Below, piece after piece: positions 1 to 8,354 of a DNA stretch of 34,233 nucleotides (the first letter of the stretch is position 1; each line of letters starts with the position of its first letter). The notes under the pieces are model-generated. The model was not told where the DNA came from and made no database searches. It worked only from the letters and a program-made list of their open reading frames with translations. Position numbers and translations under genes: made by a program. Where the stretch lies: contig JACGMN010000007.1 in NCBI GenBank assembly GCA_014061035.1, forward strand, positions 1 to 34,233, in the 5' to 3' direction. The DNA is from Candidatus Methanophagales archaeon (lineage in GTDB: Archaea > Halobacteriota > Syntropharchaeia > Alkanophagales > Methanospirareceae).

Positions 1-938
1 CATAGCGAATAAAAATGTTTTTTGCAATTCTCTATCTGTATTTTAGGCTCTCCGAGCTTTACACGCTCCTTGTGTTCTATCCCCACCACTTGCTTCTCAA
101 ACTCTTCTACTACGGTCTTTGAATCGCCATAGGCAATAATCTCGCCATGATCCAGCCATAACGCTTTCTCAGTTAGTTCTTTAATTGTAGAGGGCCAATG
201 CGACGTGGTTATCAAAGTCATTCCAGCCTTTGTACCATCTATCAACGCTTTATGCACCAGCTTTCCAGTCTTTACGTCCAACGTTCCTGTCGGCTCATCA
301 GCTAACAGTAGGATTGGGTCTAATGCCAGTTGCCGCGCTAGCACCACTCGCTGTTTCTCGCCGCCGCTAAGATCGGTCGCAGGAAAGCTTATTCGATGGA
401 TCATCTTTACGGCTTTCAGCAATTCATACGCCCTTCTAACGCGCTGCTCTACTGGATATTTTCTGCTATCCAATGCATGTAAGACGTTATACATGACTGT
501 CTCATCACCGTATAACCCGAACGTGCGCTGCAGCATGATAGCTACACGCCTCTTTATCTTCCTCCGTGCATCTCTATCTTTCCAGTAATTCACTTCACGC
601 AATTCTAACTTGCTCCCGCACTTGGGGCACGTCGACCCTACTTTGCTCGGAGGCTCTATCGTTCCGAGCAGTGGATGAGTCCACTCATGCAGCTCCTCTC
701 TATCTAGATAATCTGGACAGATCGCAACACTGAAGATTACCTCTCCCTGTACCGGTGCATATTCCTCCGTCCCGCGCAGCATGTGAAGCAGAACCGATTT
801 CCCTGACCCACTCCGTCCAAGCAAACCTAATGACTCGCCTTCATTTATTACTACACTCACGTTCTTCAAAACCTCTTTGCCATTAAACTCATTAGAGACG
901 TCAGAGATTCTTATGAACGGCTCACCTTTTCTGACCAT
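1..938 (-). CDS. atwA: Methyl-coenzyme M reductase system component A2 (AtwA), partial
   Basis: This is the N-terminal 312 residues of an ABC-type ATPase; the gene runs off the left edge. The translation shows Walker A GRSGSGKS (residues 41-48), a lineage-specific Cys insert (C74 and CPKC at 104-107), signature LSGGEKQ (190-196), Walker B ending LLADEP (about 211-216) and switch His 247 in TSHWP. The Cys insert and the run IMLQRTFGLYGDETV are characteristic of AtwA, which drives ATP-dependent reductive activation of the Ni cofactor F430 in methyl-CoM reductase. The full protein has two ABC domains; the second should lie beyond position 1, beginning near the end of what is visible. The ATG at 938 is chosen because the next upstream ATG (950) hits a stop at once. 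DUF373 lies 24 bp upstream on the same strand. An ordinary ABC transporter ATPase is the alternative, but the insert argues against it. Confidence 0.88.
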   Translation of the reverse strand, partial: MVRKGEPFIRISDVSNEFNGKEVLKNVSVVINEGESLGLLGRSGSGKSVLLHMLRGTEEYAPVQGEVIFSVAICPDYLDREELHEWTHPLLGTIEPPSKVGSTCPKCGSKLELREVNYWKDRDARRKIKRRVAIMLQRTFGLYGDETVMYNVLHALDSRKYPVEQRVRRAYELLKAVKMIHRISFPATDLSGGEKQRVVLARQLALDPILLLADEPTGTLDVKTGKLVHKALIDGTKAGMTLITTSHWPSTIKELTEKALWLDHGEIIAYGDSKTVVEEFEKQVVGIEHKERVKLGEPKIQIENCKKHFYSL

Positions 939-962
939 TTATTTATTCATACCTCCACTGCA

Positions 963-2093
963 TCATTCGCATTTCACAACAACTTTTTTCTCTCTTATCA
1001 GAGTACCTCGCATATATTGAGAAGTCTTTACACCTATAAATGATATGGTAATTGCGCCGAGGATAGAAGAAAAAAGTGTTAAATATCCCAGTAGATAATT
1101 ACCAGCATTTAACCAGATTATGCACATACTCCCGCCCCACAGAACCAGTCCAGAGGCAATTATAGTGGATAATATTGCCCACTGCTTCACTATTTTACCT
1201 CCTTCTATAAGCTTATTTATCATCTGTCCAATGAGAGGCGATATTGCTACCGCGGTGTACCACCAGATGCTGTGGTTTACAAAGTACACAATACTAACAA
1301 TTATATGCGCATTCTTGACATCCGGATCGATATATTCCAATCCCGCGGCACCGTGGAAGGTTCCAGCTAATATAAGCACAAATGCAACGATATATGTGAC
1401 AAACGATAGCTTACCGCTGTATAATGAATTCTTCACGCTATCAACCAATTCTATAACGAGATCCTCACGTCCGAATCCCTTGAGTATCGTGTAAAAGCCT
1501 ATAATTCCTATGATTGCCGCAATCACTATATTTGTGAAGCCGAAGAGTAAAGAAAAGGCTAATAAGAGCAAAATCAGACCGATTGGCGGCAGGAACGTAC
1601 GTGAGAACCTCGTGTCATTTAACAATCCTTTGATCATATAAAAAGTGCTCTCTAATGGCTCACTCTGTTTCACCAGTACTCGCCTGACCGAGTCTATCTT
1701 TACACGCGACTGAATAAGTGGGACAATTGATTCATCCTCGGCACCATCACTCACGAGAATGGCAGAATCTGCCCGGCATTTAAAGAGGACTTCGTCAAAT
1801 TCTCGGCCTATTTTTCTATCAGATTCTATACCTACCCTCTTATCGCCCGTGATCAAAGCGACTTCCGCTATCTCGTTCGCGTCTTCTCCACGTGAACTCA
1901 AGCGGTCATATATCCTTATTGCTTCAAAGATCGCATTTATATCGGATTCTTCAGGATCCGCGAGAGCCAGCTTTGTTGCTGCGGATAAAAGTGCCTGTTT
2001 ACCGGTAATAGGTGTCGTTAAACCGGCTTTCTCGCCCATGTCGTTGTCGCGATCAACGCAAATAACGAGCGTCTTTTTGATTTTAGACTCCAC
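963..2093 (-). CDS. DUF373 family archaeal membrane protein
   Basis: 376 residues. The first ~155 residues are soluble, beginning KKTLVICVDRDNDMGEKAGL, a pattern typical of archaeal DUF373 proteins; the rest is strongly hydrophobic with about six to seven membrane spans (from about residue 170). The function is unknown; the soluble part looks like a nucleotide- or metal-binding alpha/beta domain, which is inference only. Translation starts at GTG: the coding strand has AAGGAG eight bases before it, and no suitable ATG is nearby. A TATA-like GATATAAATAG lies at about 2138-2148, with a tandem 10-bp duplication (2118-2137) between it and the Shine-Dalgarno site. It precedes atwA by 24 bp and probably shares its transcript. 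Confidence 0.8.
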   Translation of the reverse strand: MESKIKKTLVICVDRDNDMGEKAGLTTPITGKQALLSAATKLALADPEESDINAIFEAIRIYDRLSSRGEDANEIAEVALITGDKRVGIESDRKIGREFDEVLFKCRADSAILVSDGAEDESIVPLIQSRVKIDSVRRVLVKQSEPLESTFYMIKGLLNDTRFSRTFLPPIGLILLLLAFSLLFGFTNIVIAAIIGIIGFYTILKGFGREDLVIELVDSVKNSLYSGKLSFVTYIVAFVLILAGTFHGAAGLEYIDPDVKNAHIIVSIVYFVNHSIWWYTAVAISPLIGQMINKLIEGGKIVKQWAILSTIIASGLVLWGGSMCIIWLNAGNYLLGYLTLFSSILGAITISFIGVKTSQYMRGTLIREKKVVVKCE

Positions 2094-2117
2094 CCTTCTT
2101 TCTCCTTATAAAATATA

Positions 2118-2137
2118 GTTCCCTTCTGTTCCCTTCT
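2118..2137 (-). repeat. Tandem 10-bp duplication in DUF373 leader
   Basis: GTTCCCTTCT occurs twice in perfect tandem (AGAAGGGAAC on the coding strand), between the TATA-like site and the AAGGAG of the DUF373 gene. It is one of several such leader duplications in this window. Confidence 0.85.
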
Positions 2138-2149
2138 ATTTATATCTAG

Positions 2150-2340
2150 CAGGGGTTCATGGGTTCATGGGTTCACGGTTCACGATTCACGGTTTAAGGT
2201 TAGACATATAAAAATCCTAAACTCTAATTTTCTAAATACTGAACAATTTCAAAATCCAAATATCAAAATATATACTGGATCCATGATCTATGAACCTTGA
2301 ACCGTGAACCCTGACCCCCTGGCCCCCGAACCCTGATCAG
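2150..2340. repeat. Heptad inverted-repeat element, family A copy 1
   Basis: The left arm (about 2153-2201) is made of GGTTCAN-type 7-bp units, including GGGTTCATGGGTTCAC; the right arm (about 2289-2340) has the complementary NTGAACC units, including CTTGAACCGTGAACCC. An AT-rich centre of about 85 bp separates them. The right arm abuts the purF stop codon. The arms can pair into a long imperfect hairpin. This copy lacks the ACTAC(T/C)AGGTT end seen in the copies at 7312 and 21626, so it is a divergent member. Confidence 0.75.
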
Positions 2341-3810
2341 CTATCGTTCGAATTGCGATAGTTTCAACTGGTGCAGTATACAGATTTCACCCGGTATTTC
2401 AACAGGATATTCTCCGGTTAGACAGCCTAAACAGAGATTCTCCACATCTATCCCTATGGACTCTATCAACCCTTCTATGCTCAGATACTGTATTGAATCA
2501 ACATTTAAAAACGTACCTATCTCATCAAGGGACTTCTTCCAAGCCACCAACTCCTCCCTTCTCGGAGTATCGATGCCGAGGTAACAAGGCGCTATGATTG
2601 GCGGGCTTCCGATTCGCAGATGCACCTCCTTCACACCTTTCTTCTTCAAATAATCCACGATAAGCCTCGAAGTGGTTCCACGTACGATGCTATCATCTAC
2701 CAGAATAATTCTCTTTTGCTCCACATTCGCCTGAACAACGTTTAATTTCAGCCGCACAGCAATATCTCTTGAAGTTTGCTCCGGCATGATAAAAGTCCTT
2801 CCCACATATCTGTTCTTTATAAAACTTTCCTTATAATCGATCTTTGATAGTTTTGCGTATCCTATTGCAGACGTGACGCCTGAGTCAGGTACCGGTGATA
2901 CGATGTCAGCATCGAGACTATGCTCCATTGCCAATCGCTCGCCGATTCGCATCCTCACGTCGTAGACTAACCGTCCGTCCAATATGGAATCAGGTCTCGC
3001 GAAATAGATGTATTCAAATACGCAATGAGCGCTATTTGTTCCTCTACACAATTGATGAGATTCTAAAGCAATCTCTTTTTTCCCTTGCTTTATCGGCGTC
3101 AGTATCAGCACCTCGCCCGGTCGTACATCTCGTATTAGAGTTCCACCTAACGTGTCTATCGCAGGGCTTTCGGATGCTATTATGTAGCCGTTCCCAAAAC
3201 TTCCGTCCTTTATCTCACCGATACAGAGCGGTTTAATGCCTAATGGATCTCTCACCGCTATTAATGTATTATTCACCAGAATAGCCAGTGAATAGGACCC
3301 TATCACAGATTTCATCACTTCTTTTAGTGCTTCTATCATAGAATTCCGCATCAATTTCTTCGCAAGTAACTGTGCTATCACCTCCGTATCTGTATCTGAA
3401 TGAAATATTCTGCCGTCTTGTTCCAGCTCACTTCTCAATTCCACGGCATTGACGAGATTGCCGTTATGTGCAATTGCAATCTTACCTTTCCTGTAATTCA
3501 CGAGTAAAGGTTCTGCATTCTCTATATTCGACGCGCCAGTCGTAGAGTACCTGACATGACCTATACCTAAGTTACCCTTCAACGATTCTAACCGTTGCAG
3601 CGAGAAGACATCATGGACAAATCCCATTCCTTTTATCTGTGTTATACCCGTATTCGCATCTGCACCGTTACTTTTACTTATACTTACTGCTATACCTGCT
3701 GATTCCTGTCCCCGATGTTGTAACGCGTAGAGTGCATAATAGAGTGGCAAGGCAGCACTCCCGCTGGTTAAAGCACAGCCTGCTATTCCACATGCTTCTT
3801 TTTTATCCAC
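2341..3810 (-). CDS. purF: Amidophosphoribosyltransferase (PurF)
   Basis: 489 residues. It catalyses the first step of purine synthesis, PRPP plus glutamine to phosphoribosylamine. A short propeptide (MDKKEA) precedes Cys7-Gly-Ile, the N-terminal nucleophile of the class II glutaminase domain, so processing is expected. The transferase half has the PRPP loop ILVDDSIVRGTTSR. Four Cys at positions matching the Fe-S ligands of Bacillus PurF are visible (in SAHCVFEYIYF, IIAPCYLGID and CLGCLTGEYP), so this looks like the [4Fe-4S]-carrying, propeptide-processed type. The start is GTG at 3810, two to three bases after the stop of the upstream HDAC-like gene, so translation is probably coupled. The stop touches a heptad-repeat element. 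Confidence 0.96.
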   Translation of the reverse strand: MDKKEACGIAGCALTSGSAALPLYYALYALQHRGQESAGIAVSISKSNGADANTGITQIKGMGFVHDVFSLQRLESLKGNLGIGHVRYSTTGASNIENAEPLLVNYRKGKIAIAHNGNLVNAVELRSELEQDGRIFHSDTDTEVIAQLLAKKLMRNSMIEALKEVMKSVIGSYSLAILVNNTLIAVRDPLGIKPLCIGEIKDGSFGNGYIIASESPAIDTLGGTLIRDVRPGEVLILTPIKQGKKEIALESHQLCRGTNSAHCVFEYIYFARPDSILDGRLVYDVRMRIGERLAMEHSLDADIVSPVPDSGVTSAIGYAKLSKIDYKESFIKNRYVGRTFIMPEQTSRDIAVRLKLNVVQANVEQKRIILVDDSIVRGTTSRLIVDYLKKKGVKEVHLRIGSPPIIAPCYLGIDTPRREELVAWKKSLDEIGTFLNVDSIQYLSIEGLIESIGIDVENLCLGCLTGEYPVEIPGEICILHQLKLSQFER

Positions 3811-3813
3811 TAT

Positions 3814-4887
3814 TTATATGCCCCAATATTCCTTTTGTACTTTCTTTACTTCTTCTACTCTTCCCGCCACCTGCTTACTCGTACTGAACTCTCCTTCTTT
3901 TGGCTCGCGGCTACGGCTACGGCTACGGCTATGACTACTTGATAAAAGTGAATTAAATACAGATAGAGCCGATTCCGCGATAGCATCCAGGTTATATCCT
4001 CCTTCCAAAGCCATTGCAATTCTTCCTCCACAGTTCTCTTCCGCTATCGCAGCTATCAGGTCCATGAATAGCCCAAAACCCGACGATGTTACGTGCATAG
4101 ATGCTAAAGGGTCTGCGGTATGTGCATCAAATCCTGCGGATACGAGCAGAAATTCCGGACCGAACTCCGCAGCTATTGGCATCAGGATATTGTTGAGCGC
4201 ATATAAATAGCCCACGTCATCAGTACCAGCCGGAAGCGGGAGGTTAACGGTAAAACCCTCCCCTTCACCTTCACCTACCTCATCTATCCCTCCTGTATGC
4301 GGATAGTGTGGATATTGATGTGTAGAAAAATACAGGACTGACCGGTCCTCGAAGAAGAGATCTTGCGTACCATTACCATGATGCACATCCCAATCGACTA
4401 TCAAAATGCGTTTAATGCCATAGTTCCGCTTCAAATGTTCAGTTGCAATCGCTAAGTTGTTGAATATACAAAAACCCATGCCTTTACTCGAAGTAGCGTG
4501 ATGTCCCGGCGGTCTCACCAGCGCGAAGACATGCTTTAGGTTATTAGATTCATCCATCACTCCATCTACAGCTTTCAGCACACCACCCGCTGCAAGTAAT
4601 GCTATATTGTACGAATCACTGCATAACGGCGTATCCGGGTCTAACATTCCACCACCTCTATCGCAGATTGCTTCTACCCTCCTTACATAAGCGTCTGTAT
4701 GCACACGCACTATATCTTCCCGCGATGCGTTTACCGGCTGAAGTCGCTCTATCCTCCCGCTCATAAGACCCTGCTCTTCCAACTTTTGCAATATGCTTAT
4801 TAATCGGTTTGCACTCTCAGGATGATTCCTACCTGTATCATGCTTCAAGTAGTCTTCGTGATAGACAAATCCAGTTGCTGTGTTCAT
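3814..4887 (-). CDS. Histone deacetylase / acetoin utilisation family hydrolase
   Basis: 357 residues of the arginase/deacetylase fold. Zn-site and catalytic motifs are intact: RPPGHHATSSKGMGFC (His129-His130), DWDVHHGNGT (residues 165-173), SAGFDAHTADP and EGGYNLD. The real substrate is unknown; archaeal members may deacetylate lysines, polyamines or small amides. The C-terminal ~45 residues are not part of the conserved domain and contain an Arg-Ser run (HSRSRSRSREP) encoded by a GGCTAC hexanucleotide repeat at about 3905-3936. It ends three bases before purF and probably forms an operon with it. No functional link to purine synthesis is evident. Confidence 0.9.
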   Translation of the reverse strand: MNTATGFVYHEDYLKHDTGRNHPESANRLISILQKLEEQGLMSGRIERLQPVNASREDIVRVHTDAYVRRVEAICDRGGGMLDPDTPLCSDSYNIALLAAGGVLKAVDGVMDESNNLKHVFALVRPPGHHATSSKGMGFCIFNNLAIATEHLKRNYGIKRILIVDWDVHHGNGTQDLFFEDRSVLYFSTHQYPHYPHTGGIDEVGEGEGEGFTVNLPLPAGTDDVGYLYALNNILMPIAAEFGPEFLLVSAGFDAHTADPLASMHVTSSGFGLFMDLIAAIAEENCGGRIAMALEGGYNLDAIAESALSVFNSLLSSSHSRSRSRSREPKEGEFSTSKQVAGRVEEVKKVQKEYWGI

Positions 4888-4993
4888 CTCATCGTTCTAC
4901 AGGTAGTCGACTTACTAAAGAATTATATTTTTAAACGTTAAATTAATTATGATATTATAGTATTAGTATAGAGTATAGCGAAACAAATAATTT

Positions 4994-5039
4994 GAGGCTG
5001 AAGGCAGGGGAGGCTGAAGGCGGGGGAGGCTGAGGGTAG
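4994..5039 (+). repeat. 16-bp tandem repeat (2.9 copies) upstream of signal peptidase
   Basis: GAGGCTGAAGGCAGGG at 4994-5009 and a 15/16 copy at 5010-5025 are followed by a partial, changed copy (5026-5039) that ends directly at the ATG. The repeat is GC-rich in an otherwise AT-rich leader and supplies GGCTGAGGG-like purine tracts where the ribosome binding site should be. Confidence 0.9.
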
Positions 5040-5558
5040 ATGAAAAAAATATTAATCGAACTGTGTAGAGGTCTGATAGAGGCGCTGGTAATTGTTGTCC
5101 TCATAGTCTCAGTAGCATACGCAGCTACGGGGTCGTGGCATATAGGATTTGCTATTGAGTCCGGGAGCATGGAACCAAATATGAATGAAGGTGATTTAAT
5201 CTTCGTGCAAGCGCCGCAGCGCACAGATATTGTAACATACGAAGACGGTAAACTGCTCAATCATAGGTCATTCGGCGATTATGGTGACGTTATCATCTTT
5301 CGTCCAGATGGGCTAAACGATGTAACGCCAATAATACACCGTGCGATGTACTGGGTAGAGGCCGGAGAGAAGATGCCGAATGATAAGCCTGCGCCACATG
5401 CGGGGTTTATAACTAAAGGAGATAATAATCCTGATTATGATCAGTCAGCGTTTATGCTCGGAATTGAGCCGGTGAAGCCTGAATGGGTGATAGCGGTGGC
5501 GAGAATACAGGTACCGTACTTGGGGTATCCCTCGCTCATCTTGAGGAAAGCTTTTTAA
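5040..5558 (+). CDS. Signal peptidase I, archaeal type (S26B)
   Basis: 172 residues. It cleaves signal peptides of exported proteins at the outer face of the membrane. One N-terminal membrane anchor (about residues 12-30) is followed by the catalytic SGSMEP box (Ser43), then PIIHR with His100, which replaces the bacterial Lys as in other archaeal and ER-type enzymes, then TKGDNNPDYD with conserved acids (Asp128, Asp134). An in-frame TAG directly precedes the ATG, fixing the start. There is no close same-strand partner upstream; L10e follows after 58 bp. The length is normal for archaeal signal peptidases. Confidence 0.93.
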   Translation: MKKILIELCRGLIEALVIVVLIVSVAYAATGSWHIGFAIESGSMEPNMNEGDLIFVQAPQRTDIVTYEDGKLLNHRSFGDYGDVIIFRPDGLNDVTPIIHRAMYWVEAGEKMPNDKPAPHAGFITKGDNNPDYDQSAFMLGIEPVKPEWVIAVARIQVPYLGYPSLILRKAF

Positions 5559-5566
5559 ACAGAAGA

Positions 5567-5590
5567 TTAGACGATAAATTAGACGATAAG
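5567..5590 (+). repeat. Tandem 12-bp duplication in L10e leader
   Basis: TTAGACGATAAA is followed at once by TTAGACGATAAG (11/12 identical), between the signal peptidase stop and the L10e start. Confidence 0.85.
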
Positions 5591-5616
5591 ATAGAGAAAT
5601 AAGGAACTAAATAAAA

Positions 5617-6117
5617 ATGGGTAGAAAGCCAGCTCGTATGTACACGAGAGTCTCAGGACATGCATTTGTGCGCAAAGAATATATGAAAGGGGTTCCAGGT
5701 AGCAAGATAGCTATCTTCGATATGGGCAATCCCGGCGGAGAGTTTCACGCCACTTTGTTTTTAGTCGCAAAGGAAGCTTGTCAAATACGGCACAATGCAT
5801 TGGAAGCCGCGCGGATATTCGCGAACAGGTATCTGGTGAAAGGTGTCGGGCGGAAGAATTTCTACCTGAAGATACGAGTGTATCCGCATCACGTTCTGAG
5901 AGAGAACAAGCTGGCAACCGGTGCAGGTGCAGACCGGATATCGAGTGGTATGCGACAGGCATTTGGGAGACCGATCGGGACAGCAGCGCGGGTGAAGAGA
6001 GGACAGAAGATGCTGAGCGTCGGGATCGATGAGCAGAATCTCGAGTACGCAAAGGAAGCGTTGGAGCGCGCAAGTTATAAACTGCCTACACCGTGTAAGA
6101 TTGTTAGAGATAAATGA
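5617..6117 (+). CDS. rpl10e: Large ribosomal subunit protein L10e (uL16)
   Basis: 166 residues, the normal archaeal length. It sits near the peptidyl-transferase centre and the tRNA/GTPase-factor interface. Recognisable runs are MGRKPARMYTRVSG at the start, GNPGGEF, KGVGRKNFYLKIRVYPHH and GADRISSGMRQAFGRPIGTAARV. The stop overlaps the argG start in an ATGA junction, so the two are translationally coupled. Confidence 0.96.
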   Translation: MGRKPARMYTRVSGHAFVRKEYMKGVPGSKIAIFDMGNPGGEFHATLFLVAKEACQIRHNALEAARIFANRYLVKGVGRKNFYLKIRVYPHHVLRENKLATGAGADRISSGMRQAFGRPIGTAARVKRGQKMLSVGIDEQNLEYAKEALERASYKLPTPCKIVRDK

Positions 6118-7304
6118 AAAAAGTAGTGCTTGCCTATTCCGGTGGATTGGACACTTCGGTCTGCATTCCACTGTTGCGAGAGCATTATGGCTATGACGAA
6201 GTAATTTCCGTGCTGGTGGACGTAGGACAGCAGGAAGCAGATATAATCAGGGCTGTAGAAAGGGGCAAGAGGCTCAGTGACATATTCAAGCTGATAAATG
6301 CTCAGGACGAATTTGTCTCTGATTACATCTTCCCGTTGATAAAAGCGAACGGTAACTACGAGGGCTATGTGCTTGGGACCGCGATCGCGAGATCATTAAT
6401 AGCAAAGAAAGTGGTAGAAGTTGCGAAGGACGAGAATGCAGAAGCCGTAGCACATGGCTGCACCGGCAAAGGTAACGATCAGCTCAGATTTGATGCCGTC
6501 TTCTGGGCTGCTGACCTGGATGTTATCGCACCGGTAAGAGAGCTGAGTTTGACACGTGAAGAAGAGAAGAAATATGCATTGGAGCATGGCATCTCGTTTG
6601 AAGCAGAGAAGAGGTGGAGCATAGACGAAAATATCTGGAGCCGGAGTATAGGCGGTAGTGAATTAGAGAATCCTGCTTTTTTTCCGCCTGAAGAAGTATA
6701 TCAATGGACTGTTTCTCAAGATAAGGCGCCGGACAATGCAGATATTATAAAGATCGAGTTCGCGCAGGGTATCCCGGTCTCGGTGGACGGACAAAGTACT
6801 ACCACTACCGGCGTATCGCTTATAAATGCGTTGAACAAAGTGGGTGGCAAGCACGGCGTTGGTAGAACAGATATGATCGAAGATCGGGTCCTTGGCTACA
6901 AGGCACGAGAGACGTATGAGCATCCCGCCGCCACGATATTATTGGAAGCGCATCGTGATCTCGAACGACTTGTTCTAACAAGAAACGAGTTGAGGTTCAA
7001 AGAGTTTGTTGATAGGACGTGGAGTGAGCTGGTATATCAGGGTTTAGTCATGGACCCGCTGTATGATGCTCTTAATGCCTTTATAGAGAGGACGCAGGAG
7101 AGGGTGAACGGTGCAGTATATGTGAAGCTGGAGAGGGGTCTTGCACGCGTAGTGGGAAGAGAATCGAAGAACTCGTTATATTCTTCTACTGACGTATCAT
7201 TTGAGACAAGGCAGGAGCAAGGGCAGAAAGGGCAGGGGCAAGGGATAGTCGAAGGTTTCTCTATCTATCACAGTTTTCAGGCGCGAAAGTTCAGTGAATT
7301 GTAA
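6114..7304 (+). CDS. argG: Argininosuccinate synthase (ArgG)
   Basis: 396 residues. It joins citrulline and aspartate with ATP in arginine synthesis. The N-terminal PP-loop is AYSGGLDTS; further conserved runs are AHGCTGKGNDQLRF, ARSLIAKK and YEHPAATIL. A Gln-Gly-rich stretch (QEQGQKGQGQG, about residues 366-376) from a GGGCAG-like repeat at 7209-7244 lies near the C terminus, just before the conserved STDVSFETR and FSIYHSF segments join. It overlaps L10e by four bases. ArgD, another arginine-pathway enzyme, is in the same window at 30.5 kb but in a separate unit. Confidence 0.97.
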   Translation: MKKVVLAYSGGLDTSVCIPLLREHYGYDEVISVLVDVGQQEADIIRAVERGKRLSDIFKLINAQDEFVSDYIFPLIKANGNYEGYVLGTAIARSLIAKKVVEVAKDENAEAVAHGCTGKGNDQLRFDAVFWAADLDVIAPVRELSLTREEEKKYALEHGISFEAEKRWSIDENIWSRSIGGSELENPAFFPPEEVYQWTVSQDKAPDNADIIKIEFAQGIPVSVDGQSTTTTGVSLINALNKVGGKHGVGRTDMIEDRVLGYKARETYEHPAATILLEAHRDLERLVLTRNELRFKEFVDRTWSELVYQGLVMDPLYDALNAFIERTQERVNGAVYVKLERGLARVVGRESKNSLYSSTDVSFETRQEQGQKGQGQGIVEGFSIYHSFQARKFSEL

Positions 7305-7311
7305 ATATGCA

Positions 7312-7460
7312 GTAACTACTTAGGTTGCCAGGTTCAAGGTTCAAGGTTCGGGGTTCTTCGCATTATCTTCATACTGCAAGCTTATGTTCTTCGTTTTCTA
7401 ATCTTGAACCTTGAACCTCAAATCGTGAACCGTGAACCCAGGAACTTTGAACCTGAGTAG
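7312..7460. repeat. Heptad inverted-repeat element, family A copy 2 (full)
   Basis: The element starts GTAACTACTTAGGTTGCCAGG and ends GGAACTTTGAACCTGAGTAG; the ends are inverted relative to each other (ACTAC(T/C)AGGTT). Arms are runs of GGTTCAA units on the left and TTGAACC/GTGAACC units on the right. The centre, read on the minus strand, has ATTAGAAAACGAAGAACATA, shared with the copies near 9060 and 21740. It fills the gap between convergent argG and nadX and ends at the nadX stop. A terminator role is plausible. Confidence 0.85.
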
Positions 7461-8309
7461 CTACCCCAGACGCATAGAAAAAGATATGCGTTTCAGTGTT
7501 GCTATTGCAGAAAGGCTTGTTAAATAGCTCGTCTTTGGATTAGCAACCGAGGGGACGTTTCTTACACGGACGAATAAATCACCAAAATCTCCTCTTGCCT
7601 TTATTTCATGACTGTTCACTTTCGCAGCAGGGTCTGCAACTATCTTCACCTTTACCTCTGTATATGGACTCATACATGCAATGCACAATGTCGCAGCGAC
7701 ATTTACATTCTCAGGAAAATGCCTCACCGCTTCTTTCGCTGAGCCTATAAACAATGTTGTTGCCTCCTTTATCGATGAGAGATTTATCCCACGTTCTCTG
7801 ATATACGCATTCCCTTCGAATACCTGCGGATGCTTTCTCGTCGTTAATTCTACTGAATCGATTCTCCCAACGGCGCCGGCTTTGAGTCCATCTATCCCCG
7901 CTACAGCACCTGAAGGGATATACACCCCACATCCTTTCTCCTTTGAGATGCGTTCTATCTCTCCAAAAAGAGACGGATCGCTGAGTAGTGCACCGACACT
8001 CAAGATCATTACTTCTTTACGCTTTTTTAATGCCGGTATCAGATACTCACGAACTGCCGCCTGCGAGGCACACTCAATTACCAGATCGATCTCGTCTAAA
8101 ATTTCATCAAGTTCGGTACTATCTGTTTTTACTATCTCTGGCTTCTTTAAAAGAGTTTCACAGAGCGTCTCTATCTTCTCTGGACTGATGTCGATCAGAA
8201 ATTTTAACTCCATTCCTAAGTTTAACCTGCGGCTATTTACTTCATCCGTGTCTATTGCCTTGCAGATCTCACTTCCGATAGCGCCACAGCCAACAACGCC
8301 CACTCTCAT
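7461..8309 (-). CDS. nadX: L-aspartate dehydrogenase (NadX)
   Basis: 282 residues. It oxidises aspartate to iminoaspartate with NAD(P), feeding quinolinate and NAD synthesis in organisms lacking aspartate oxidase. An N-terminal Rossmann motif (GVVGCGAIGSEI, residues 3-14), the family run YIPSGAVAGIDGLKAG, and VNSHEIKARGDFG with the expected catalytic His are visible. The length fits the family. It starts 45 bp from divergent arfC, with an AT-rich gap. No quinolinate synthase (nadA) or nadC is in the window. Confidence 0.9.
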   Translation of the reverse strand: MRVGVVGCGAIGSEICKAIDTDEVNSRRLNLGMELKFLIDISPEKIETLCETLLKKPEIVKTDSTELDEILDEIDLVIECASQAAVREYLIPALKKRKEVMILSVGALLSDPSLFGEIERISKEKGCGVYIPSGAVAGIDGLKAGAVGRIDSVELTTRKHPQVFEGNAYIRERGINLSSIKEATTLFIGSAKEAVRHFPENVNVAATLCIACMSPYTEVKVKIVADPAAKVNSHEIKARGDFGDLFVRVRNVPSVANPKTSYLTSLSAIATLKRISFSMRLG

Positions 8310-8354
8310 TTTTTTATAGTATATTTGATCGATTAATAATATATTATAATATAT
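8310..8354. promoter_or_regulatory. Divergent AT-rich promoter, nadX / arfC
   Basis: A 45-bp gap that is almost entirely A/T, with TATA-like stretches on both strands (for example ATTAATAATATATTATAATA). Neither gene has a clear Shine-Dalgarno sequence, so arfC in particular may be transcribed leaderless. This is inference from composition. Confidence 0.5.

Noticed and set aside
2150..2340. The heptad arrays looked at first like a CRISPR array
   Set aside because: Units are 7 bp without unique spacers, arms are inverted rather than direct, and no cas genes are present.
3905..3936. SR-rich tail of the HDAC-like protein as a sign of eukaryotic-type splicing-factor domain
   Set aside because: It is only four to five dipeptides encoded by a simple hexamer repeat, like unrelated runs in other genes here.
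4955..5260. A minus-strand frame covering the 16-bp repeat and the start of signal peptidase
   Set aside because: Antisense to a clear signal peptidase; its proline-rich part is just the repeat translated.
5711..6171. Three open frames overlapping L10e on both strands
   Set aside because: All are shadows of the conserved L10e gene; translations are Arg/Ser/Cys-rich without domain features.
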